NCBI GenBank assembly: GCA_963514095.1
Contig: OY741276.1
Span: 6,970,764-7,034,763 of the forward strand
Direction of reading: 5' to 3'
Source: Eutrigla gurnardus
Lineage: Eukaryota > Chordata > Actinopteri > Perciformes > Triglidae
Length of the DNA stretch: 64,000 nucleotides
Both the position numbers and the translations under genes were made by a program. The notes beneath the pieces were generated by a model. That model was not told the DNA's origin. It did no database searches and saw only the letters and a list, made by a program, of their open reading frames with translations. Below are positions 54,544 to 64,000 of this stretch, piece after piece; the stretch's first letter is position 1; each line of letters begins with the position of its first letter.

Positions 54544-54549
54544 TTTATA
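54544..54549 (-). promoter_or_regulatory. TATA box of gene C
   Basis: The minus strand reads AGATATAAACAGTGAGGAGC about 95 bp before the ATG, matching the block upstream of gene B. Confidence 0.65.
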
Positions 54550-54659
54550 TCTGATCTCAGACATGCATCTTGTCAAACCCGTTTTTCTCTCAGGTGTTCC
54601 TGGTTGAAACACATGCAGCACACACTGTGACTGGAAGCATTCTGTCCTGTAAACTCACC

Positions 54660-55859
54660 ACAGCTTACAAAACAACGATGGTCACATGCTACTCTTTCTC
54701 AATGTGTCACATGACATATTTTCCAGTGACGACATGGAAATGATATACACAACTTATAGAACGTTGTTTCACCAGCTCTTGGAGCAATGTTAAGCTTAAT
54801 CTTTCAATAAGTCGGTCAGTGTCATTTTCAATATAAAAGCCAATAATACGCCAACACTTAAAAATATCCTTATATTTAATTACAACATGTCCAGTCACTA
54901 AAATAGGCAGCACATTCCATATTTTAGCTCACTTTACAGAAAAAGACTTCTGGCCAAAGGAGGTACTCCAGTACGGTACTATACAGTTGTTGCAGTGGTG
55001 CTCCTAGTTGACAATCCAATGGCCTGTCAGAGGCCATGTGTAAATAAGATTGGTGGTTGTTGGTACAACGCAGCAAAACTTTTTGCTCAGGTTTAACCTG
55101 CTTGGCCATTTGGCCAACATTTGTATTGCATAATGGTATTGTAGTACTGATCCCTTTGGGATTCCTGTTTTACTGTTGAGATGATTGCCTCTGTAAACAT
55201 CTCCTCAGGCGAGTCATTCCAAAGCTGCCCTGGTGGCAAAAGCATGGTCAGCTGTAGTTACCTTGACTTTGAAACAGGAAGAGCCCCACCTGAGGATCTA
55301 AGCCTGCGAGTTGGCTTATGCATGGTCAACCTTTCTGTAAAGTGGATTGCGGCCACACCCAAGTGTGTGTTTAATCTTTGCGGGCCTTCCTCCAGCTACC
55401 CACTGAAACCTGATGGACCACTCTACATTAAGGGGGAACTTATCAAATATTAAGGCACGCACAAACGTATTAAAGATGCATAGAAGATTTAAAAGAACAT
55501 TTGGAGTTATTATACACAAATAAAAACATATTAGATATGAGTGTTCAGCATGCACAAACAAAAATGATCCTATCGATATTATACCCCTGTTTTTCAATAC
55601 ACAAACCCTGATTTATGGATAAAAGAGTTACAGATCATAGCAGCAGATGGTGGTGGTTTCTTCCAGTTTCACTGTGACCACAAGATGACGATACATTTAA
55701 GTCGTTTTGAATTTTGTCAAATCAGTAAATATATTGAAGCACTTAATTGTTACAACATTAAGTGATAAACTGTAGGTTGACAATTGGATGAAAGCAGTAT
55801 CTAACTTAATCTATTTATTTAATGTCTTTAAAAAAAAATCTAAGTATCTTAATAGTCAG
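54660..55859. other. Spacer between genes C and D
   Basis: No coding exon is supported. An open plus-strand frame near 55181-55453 has no family resemblance and no splice context. The left end of gene D's last exon lies at 55860. Confidence 0.5.
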
Positions 55860-58747
55860 TTATTTGTTGCCAAAATCGTTCATAGAAGGGTACATTCCAC
55901 ATGCTGCATAGGGAGGTGGGGGATCAAAAGATTGGGACGCTGCTGGTGGTTGTGGTGGGACGATGCCCCAGGCTGGTGGGTTTGTGCTCCCAAACGGTTC
56001 GAATCCAAAGCCAGAGGAAGCAGGCGGTGGTGCCAGCACAGAAGGAACCTGTGGAGCCGGCAGGATGACTATGGGAAATTTGATCTGTGGGTCTGAAGCA
56101 TATTTGACATCGAGGTAGACCTGTGGAAAATATTGAGGATGTTATATTGTTGGATTTTATAACCAGATCCATCATGCAGTATGTTGTACATCCAGGGTTC
56201 CTCCTGGAGAAAGTCAAGTAGTGTGAAAACCACAATGACTTTGAAACTTGCGATTAGAAACTTTGAAAGTTGTGTAGTGTGAACGTAGTTTTTACCCTGA
56301 GTCTGTACTCTGCTTTGATGTTACTGCAGTTAAGGATGGAGGGCTCCACATCGTGGGGGATGGTGATGACCCTTGTGACCTTTTCCTCAGTAGAAGGAAG
56401 GATGGGCTCGCCCACCTCTTTAAAGAGGTCCTTCGTAATCACTCTTCTCTTCCCTCGTGCAAAAAAGCTGTGCTTGCTGTACACGCAGTACTTGGGAGTG
56501 ATCTTGCGAGATGAGTTGTTCTGAATGTAAGCCAGAACCTTCAATCCTTCTCCTGCAAAGAGACCAGAAATGTCAAAACAAACCCTTGGCAAGACACAAA
56601 AACACAAAAAAAGTGTCGAGATCACTTTGAGGGCTGTCACCTTGGAAGAACCCTGTTTTTTCAAGATTCACATCCATGGCTACCATTCCTGAGGAGAAAA
56701 CTTTCATTTTCTTATCCTTAGACTCGTGCTGCGGTGCCTGAAAGAAGACCAGCTTCATTAATACAATTCACTGAAAAAAACTACACGGAGAGAAAGAGAG
56801 GGAAAAGACACTGAAACTTTTATTTTGGTGTCTCTATGTCCACTACCAGTGCCTGCCAGGACAACCGTAGCTGTGCCAATTGAGCTGATTCAACAAGTGA
56901 ACTACTAAAATAATACAAAAATTTAAATAATTAGCCAATATTTCACGTTGGAACACAAAAACATTAAACCAGTGACACTGAGAATGTTGTGTGCATTACT
57001 AAAGCCTTGTACATACAGTGCAGAACGTAAATACTCAGTCAAATGAATCCACACCCCGAGGCAGTTGAGGTTCAAGCAGCCTGCTCATAAAACTTCCTTG
57101 CCGGGACTTAACGGCGGCTGGATTTCAGGACAGGAATGACAGGAATGAAGAAACTGAGCACATACCATCAGCCCAGGGTCACTGGTCAGGTCTTCATTTG
57201 ACACAAAGTTGATCTTTGTTGAATCTTTGGTGGGAATCCTCATTGATCTGCTCAGCTTGGCTTCCAGCGAGTACACAATTTTACCAAAACTGCCAGTGAA
57301 GGAGGAGGGCATATTCCTAAAGCACAAGGGCAGAAGGCCTTTTACTACAAATAGAAGAAAGCAGGCAATCAAAAATAATATAGACTCTACAGTAAATACT
57401 TCAACCTTTGAATTTTCCAAATGATAGCAATATTGAAAAACCGGATGTTGAGCAACTAAGATGGGTTTTTTTTACCCAGAAGATAATATGCAAGTACCAT
57501 TTTTTAAGTGTAGAGGGGGTAAGGGTTTGTCCAAGTCATTACTAAACCCTTTAAAGGATGATTACTTACTGAGGCGGTACCTGAAAGCTGAATGGGTAAA
57601 CATGGGACCCTGGTGCAACAACATTGCTGTCTGGAAAGCAAAAAAGAAATCTCGTAAAGAACACATTCACTCCAGACATCTGTTTTTTTTTCTTTTTTCT
57701 TTTTTTAACCTTTACACAAGTTTGAACTAGCAGCAGCCTCAGCTCAGGGCTGAGAAGGAGCTGTGAACTACTTACATGTGTCTCCGCTGTTTGTCAGCAG
57801 TGTTTCGCTGTCATCTCCTGGGGAAAATCAGCACAACGAATGAAATGCAATTAACATTTGTTGCTTAAGCTATTGAATATTTGTTCTGGGTATATATCTG
57901 AATAGTGGAAAATACATATCAGAATTTCTGCAAGCCCAAGGCGACCTCTATTTGGATCTACTAAAGCTACAAATCCTCTAATTCATTATTTCATCTACTA
58001 ATTATTGGAGCTCTAATCGTTTTTTGACATTTGATGATATTTTGTTAGCCTTTCACACAATTCTCTTGTCCGTATGAATGATCCCAGGCTTAGGAAATCT
58101 TAACAAAAAGGAGTTGAGGTCGTTTGCCTTATGTGTATGTTTGTCTCATGTAATATGCAGCAGTGGGACACAGCTCAATGCACTTAAATTTGATTTGTCA
58201 TTTTGCACACATATCACCATCCGCTACTTCTGTGCATGCATCTGCTTTATCACAGCTCATCCGTTTCCTGTCTCACCGAAGTTTACACGCCAGTTTACAT
58301 ACAAGGGGGCTCTCTTCGAGAGCGTGTAAACAACATCCGTGCATAAAATGCAGTCACACAAAGAAGGAGGCCTGAGGGGGAATCCGTTTGGGAACGTAAC
58401 GTTCCGTTACAACCATGTGCTTTTAATTTGAAAATCCATAATAAACGTGTAAACACGTTGGTCATTTAACTCGCGCGCTTACCGTGGCCGTCTTTGTCTC
58501 GGACAAAGTAATGCTTGAGGCTGAAGTACTTGTCCTTGGAGTGGTAAACAACAGTCACCTGGCCGTGCCTCTCCGTCCACAGAACTTCTGCTTTCCCCTT
58601 GAATTTGATCATGAGCGAGTCCATTGTGCACTCCTTGGCCACTTCCAGCGTCACCTCGCCCGACACGAAGTCGCCATTGGTGAACGTGTTGTTCACATTG
58701 TTCATGGGGTTATAGTTGACTTTGAGGCTCTTCACGGTCGACGACAT
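55860..58747 (-). CDS. Arrestin domain-containing protein 3-like (gene D), extra exon
   Basis: Seven exons in transcript order: 58483-58747 (ATG 58745-58747), 57776-57817, 57570-57630, 57166-57316, 56641-56737, 56296-56552, 55860-56120. They join to 377 codons plus TAA. The N domain begins MSSTVKSLKVNYNPMNNVNN and contains VVAPGSHVYPFSFQVPPQ. The C domain runs GEGLKVLAYIQNNSSRK to IKAEYRLR. The tail has SSGFGFEPFGS and FDPPPPYAACGMYP, with a PPxY motif. A 42-nt exon adds GDDSETLLTNSGDT between the first two canonical exons, in frame and with good GT-AG borders; I see no equivalent in the other four genes. An in-frame Met 10 codons upstream exists, but MSSTVK aligns with the other family members. 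The 5' region is GC-richer and lacks the TATA block of B and C. Confidence 0.9.
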
Positions 58748-59759
58748 GACGCGAAGTTGACACGGCAAAATCCCCAAGAAAGAAATATTAGGAGCCGAAA
58801 GGTGGGAGCGGGATAGAGACCACCTCTAACTTCCGGGATGGGTGTGTCCCACTCGCGATCGACCTTTAGATGATCAACTATGCTGCAGTAACAACAAACA
58901 ACACAGCGGATCGATAGGAAGTCACAGATCCACGTTTGATGCTCAATACGTGAAAAGTGTATTTGCGTATTTGTTGAGTCAGTCTGCGTATCCATGGCAA
59001 CGTGTGAGGTACCATTGTCTCACAGACAAAACAGTCTGCATGTTCCAGCCTATGGGCAACAGATAATCAACAGGTTTGCTGCTTGGACTGTATTTAGTTG
59101 TTTTTTAAGTAGTTGTAGTAGTCCTTTAGTTGTTTCTGAGCTGGCTGGTCTACTATCTGATCCTGTGTGCTATCCTCCTTATGTGTAAATATATTATGTA
59201 TTTGTTATTTGTCTTCTACACTCCGACTGGTCTGTATATACGTTTTCATTTGTTTTAAATAAAAATACCTTTCAGTAAATGCAGTCTAATAGAACAAACC
59301 CACTGACTACAACATCCAAACCTCCATAAATCAAATAAGATTTGTCTGACGTTTCTGATTGGCAGGATTTATTGGTCTGTAATGGAATGAAAGAGGCGTG
59401 GCTTTAGATATGTAAACTGTCAATAACCTTGGTGTTGATTAATCATTCATGTAAGAAGGTAGAGTGCATTATGAGTCACTGAATCATGATGACACTCATA
59501 CATCCTACACTCATAGTTCTCATAGTTTTAAAATACAAAGTGGTCATGAAAGTCTTCTTTTAGCCTGATGATGGAGATGGTCATTGGAAAGAATGAATGC
59601 ATCTACAGTATGTGTACCCTCAACAGGATTTATTGTTCATTTAAAAGCAGCTAACACAGCCATATTCTTTATGACATGACTTACGGTTCCTTCATGTTGT
59701 CATCATTATCCTAAATAAACAAGCACATGTGACATCATTCTTGCCATTTGCCTGAGGGA

Positions 59760-60846
59760 TTAAGCAAACATGGAATAGGTAGGACAAGCAGGCAGATGCT
59801 CCTGTAAAGCAGGCAGGACGACTATGGGGAACTTGATCTCGGGGTTGGAGGCGTACTTGACATCCAGACTGACCTGTGGTGGACAAATATTCAGTGCTTA
59901 TGGAAAGGATCGGGCAGCCCTGTTGGCATAAAGAGCTACTGATAGATTTTGAGAAGACATACACACCTTAAGCCTGTACTCTACTTTGATGATGTTGCAG
60001 TTTAAGATGGACGGAGACGTGCCGGGAGGGATGGTGATGATCCTGGTGACATTCTGACTCGTTAACGGTGGGATGGGATCACCCACCTCTGTCAGGATGT
60101 CATTGATTTGGAGTTTCCTCTTTCGCATTGCAAAGTAGCTGTACTTCTCATACAAACAGAACTTGGGCTTGATTTCACTGGAAGATGTGTTCTGAATGCA
60201 GGCCAGAACCTTTATGCCTTCCCCTGTGAAACGGAGCAGCATCACAATGTACAACACAATGAAGTGCAATACATAACACAATTATCCCTCTTACTCTTTG
60301 GTTGAATCCTGCACACTCCTACGATGTGACAAAGGTGAGGTTGGCTGATTACATCTGCATTAGATTACATCTGCAATTTTATTGTTTGAATGCAACATAT
60401 TTGAGTTACAGCGTATAAATCCAATTCATTTTCTGTTATTGTAGACATGGAACTAAATCCCAAATTAAAAGATGAATTGCTTTAAATTCAAAGCGTGACA
60501 ATTACAATAATTTATGGCCTATTTTGTCTTATCTTCAGTCCATAAAAACATTCCATGAGCAGAGGGACTTTGAGCTATATGTGGTTCCTCTGCTAACTCA
60601 CTGTTCGTATATTGTGGAGAGAGTGTATGAATCACACATTTTAGAAGACTCATTCTCTAAATTTACCTTGACGGAAACCTGATTGCGCAATATTTACATC
60701 CATGCCAACTGTTCCAGATGTAAAGAGCTTCATTTTCTTATCGGTGACGCTGTGCTGTGGAGTCTGACAGGAGAAGGACTAATTAGATGGTAGTGTGAAC
60801 TTCTCAGTACTGCAGCTGTGTCAAAGTAAAATAGCAAACACATTGG

Positions 60847-60913
<67 letters not shown>

Positions 60914-61940
60914 GTGAGGTGATTACCATCAGTGATGGATCACTGTTTGGGTTTCCTTTGTGGATGAGAGTGAACTTGGCCTTAGCTTTGGTGTCCATTC
61001 TCATCGACCTGCTCAGATTTGCCTCCAGACTGTACTGGATCTTTCCAAATGAGCCTCTAAAGGAGGATGGCAGGTCTCTGCAAGATGTGACAACACAATG
61101 TACACTGGATGGGCGACAGTAATATATTATTATTACTATATTATACCGATATTATTATAGAGGCTTGTTTCAAAACAACAACAAATGTGTTCACGTTTAA
61201 AGACACTGGTTTTTAGAGATAACTCACTCCGAAGGGATCTGAAAGCTGAATGGGAAGACGTGGGAGCCCTGGCCAACAACGTTACTACCTGAAAGGTAAT
61301 GAAGTTACTTAATGTGGCTCCCACCACTGGTTATATCAATCAGAACATAAGTTAATATATGTCTAGACATTAGACTCTGCTCTTGACAGCATGGCTGCCC
61401 AATTATAATCGTTCCAGTGTTTATTATTCACCTTGATTGATCCATTTGCTATCATTCCGAATACAGTTACTGCAGAATAAAAGCTTTACTTATACAGTGA
61501 CAAAAGTTAACAAGATAATATCAACGTAACAGCGACAAATACTTAAAAAAAAGAGAGAATAGATGCAAAACTAGTGCTGGGTTGATATTTTAAATGAAAA
61601 AAACTTTTCATTACGTCATTTATTTTTTAATTTAAGAGTACCACATTACAAAGAATAAAATATTGAATGACATAATTCACTTACCCTGGCCCTCCTGAAT
61701 GATAACTTGCTTGATGCTGAAGTATTTCTCCTTCTTATGGTGCCTTATGACTATCTGTCCGTACCTTTGAATCCATGCGACTTCTGCTTTTCCCTTCAGC
61801 TTTACACAGAGTGAACTTATGTTGCAGTTTTGAGACAGTTCCAGTGTAATTTGTCCTGTAATACGGTCACCACTGGTGAAAATACCACTTTCGCTTATGG
61901 GATTATATCCCACTGAAAAGCTCTTAACACTGTTTGACAT
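59760..61940 (-). CDS. Arrestin domain-containing protein 3-like (gene E), short tail without PPxY
   Basis: Six exons in transcript order: 61685-61940 (ATG 61938-61940), 61228-61288, 60927-61077, 60667-60763, 59967-60223, 59760-59873. They join to 311 codons plus TAA. The N domain begins MSNSVKSFSVGYNPISESGI and contains SNVVGQGSHVFPFSFQIPSE. The C domain runs GEGIKVLACIQNTSSSE to IIKVEYRLK. The last exon begins VSLDVKYASNPEIKFPIVVL like B, C and D, but then stops after LPALQEHLPACPTYSMFA. The roughly 50-residue Pro-rich PPxY tail is absent. All splice junctions and phases are otherwise normal. Closest to gene D by eye. A TATA-like ATAAAAT lies about 70 bp upstream of the ATG. Without a PPxY motif it may compete with, or form dimers with, tailed paralogues; that is inference. 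Confidence 0.9.
60848..60912. repeat. (TG)n microsatellite near an exon of gene E
   Basis: About 31 uninterrupted TG units sit in intron 3, only about 15 bp inside the donor of exon 3. Length variation here could affect splicing. Confidence 0.95.
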
Positions 61941-62005
61941 GTTACACTGTGTGACCGCCAAGCAAAGCTGTAAGCACGAGGTAAGGCGAGACAGTGAGGA
62001 CAGAG

Positions 62006-62012
62006 ATTTTAT
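62006..62012 (-). promoter_or_regulatory. TATA-like box of gene E
   Basis: The minus strand reads CGGCATAAAATCTCTG about 70 bp upstream of the start codon. Position is right for a core promoter; weaker match than in genes B and C. Confidence 0.45.
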
Positions 62013-62099
62013 GCCGTGGTGTTTCTCTGCATGCAGATAGACGCTTGGGTAATAATTAAACCGCAATATTGTATATCAGTACATCTTGCTTACTGGAAC

Positions 62100-64000
62100 C
62101 TGATTGGTAGATGCTGATGTAGATGCTTAGGGAGAGCAAATTTGTGTTAATAGAATATCATATGCATGTTTCTTGCATAAATTAATGTATTGTAAAACAT
62201 AATTTAATGAATGAGCTCATTCTGTGGTGACAGCATGCTACAACAGGCTGCTGCTGGCACTCCTATTGTGGGTGTGTCTAACACCTGTCAAACGCATAAG
62301 CAGGGATCAGGTGAGATAAACAAAACCTGCATAATGTTAGCAAAAATCATGTTATTTCAGAAAAGTGTGAAAGTATCCCAAACTATCTATAAAGTATAAA
62401 TCATATTCAATTAAATGTATATTAAATTAAAATATAATATATTCTGGTGAGCAGCTCTATGAAAGAGGGAAAGTATTATTTCTTTATATAGCACTTTTTT
62501 AAAACCAGAGCAAAGCACCATTCTAAAAATAAGATAATAAATAATTACAACACATTTTATTACAGTACTGTGTCAGTGTCATATGCACTTAACCTTTATT
62601 TATTTTATTAGATCAGTTACCTATTATAGTACAGTAAATAATCTTCTGTTAAAGTCTACATAGGTGATATCAGACTGCTGACAGTCAACAAAACAGTGAT
62701 ACCCTTTGTGCCTGCTATGCACTGGGGTTGAAGTCATCAACAGATATGTACAATATGTTTGGTAGTGGTAAGCACTCGTTTGAAAGGTTTTGTGGCTTAA
62801 ATAATACAGAGAGCCTCCAAATGAAGTAGCTCCGCAGACTGGAAACCTGCATGTTGTTGCCCCCTATAGGAAACCAGATGCACTGCCTCATATTTCCAAC
62901 AAGACAAAACTTACTGACACATTTTTATTACATTTCATGTAAACATTACATATGTTTATCTTTCACTGCAGTTGTAATGACAATCCGCAAAAATCCCTTT
63001 TGAGAAAAACATGCATTACGGCATTATCGTATGATTTCTCAGAGAGAAAGCAGCATAAAGGAAAGCAGGCTCTTTGGTGGAGAGTTGGGACCTCAACATT
63101 ATTATTTCGATTTTTTTCAAAACGACATAAACCAGCTTTTCAGTAGCACAGATGACATTGACTCAAACCAGACACACAATATATTACAATATATTGTACA
63201 AGACAGAGCGGGTCTATGTACATTTACTTTGGATGTACTTGCAGCAAAACATTACTGACACCTAGTTCATTGTCCAAAACATGAGCAAATGAGTCAAGCC
63301 CAACAACAGCTAAAGCTAGTCAGTATGCTCAGCAGCTATGGCTGTCAATGTGTCGACTCATTCTGAATCAGAGCCCAATTCCAATTAGTTTCATATTCCA
63401 ACAAAAACATAAAAAGTCATTTTCAGACAGCGGCAATATGGAAGGAGCAGCCTGACATGATGTGAATCCACATTTGCCAGCCATGTGAAGCTAGTGAATA
63501 TTAACATATTGGCTCGCTTAGAGTGAGTGTTAGCTGAATAGCAAAGAGACTGGGCTCCTCCAGGAAATTAAGCTGATGGTGTTCGCAATGACACATAATC
63601 AAGCTTAAAAGAGTGAATTTAGTTTGTGCAGTTTTCTCTGCTGAAGGGAACAAAAAGTAATTTGGTGCATGGCATTGAATCGGTTCTGCCGAGCCTTCAA
63701 GCTGTTTGCATGGTAGGTCTTTGTCATCGTCAACATTTAAGAGCACATTTAGTTTTACAATGTCTTCATTTCTAATTAAGTCAGATTACAGGGTCAAATG
63801 CTTCACCACAAAATGCATGCATATAACAACAGTTAATGTTAAAAAAACGGATTCTTGTTGAGAGAATTAACACAATACATTTTGTAACTAATAATACCAT
63901 ATAATAATATATTCCAATATTTGAGACACTTGAAGATTCAGATTGGAATTCATACATAGTAACATATTTTCCTTTTGGACAAGAACATAACATTTGCATC
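62100..64000. other. Non-coding right flank
   Basis: No coding exon, RNA gene or clear element is recognised. The stretch is AT-rich, with a phrase TATATAGCACTTTTTTAAAA near 62490 that resembles common dispersed fish repeats. Confidence 0.45.

Overview
This is a vertebrate nuclear DNA window, almost certainly from a ray-finned fish. It has split genes with GT-AG introns, abundant (CA)n/(TG)n and (GATA)n microsatellites, fish-type DNA-transposon remnants, and proteins that read as teleost orthologues. The species cannot be fixed from sequence alone. Only eight protein-coding genes are supported, plus one transposase fragment; most other open frames are short and chance-like.

Region 1 (about 2.2-25 kb) is a head-to-head pair. 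xrcc4 (DNA double-strand-break repair, non-homologous end joining) runs leftward on the minus strand with six coding exons between 17,925 and 2,233. tmem167a (Kish-A, a 72-aa Golgi/secretory membrane protein) runs rightward with four exons from 21,131 to 23,797. A short interval (about 20.94-21.13 kb) carrying inverted CCAAT boxes and a CRE-like site is probably their shared promoter. The 9.5-kb third coding intron of xrcc4 holds a 576-bp PIF/Harbinger-type MITE (9,503-10,078) and a hAT-like repeat.

Region 2 (25-37.8 kb) has no recognisable gene. It is rich in microsatellites, including a very long CA tract near 34.9 kb and a GATA tract at 36.26 kb.

Region 3 (37.8-40.1 kb) is a single uninterrupted 679-codon gene for a piggyBac-family transposase-like protein. 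It keeps all three catalytic aspartates and the C-terminal cysteine-rich domain, but I see no obvious terminal inverted repeats. It is either a young element or a domesticated copy.

Region 4 (43.0-62.1 kb) is a tandem array of five arrestin-domain-containing (ARRDC3-like, alpha-arrestin) genes, all on the minus strand. I call them A to E in plus-strand order. They share one exon plan: internal exons of 61, about 150, 97 or 88, and 257 nt with identical phases. B, C and D keep a proline-rich tail with a PPxY motif, the kind used by alpha-arrestins to recruit NEDD4-family ubiquitin ligases. A and E have lost that tail and end in short unrelated sequence. B and C are a recent segmental duplicate pair. 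C's intron 4 carries a 1,135-bp Harbinger element with a CAG target duplication, a transposase N-terminal relic and a tRNA-like segment; B preserves the empty site. This array, with its split into PPxY-bearing and PPxY-less members, and the intact piggyBac-like gene beside it, are the most interesting parts of the window.
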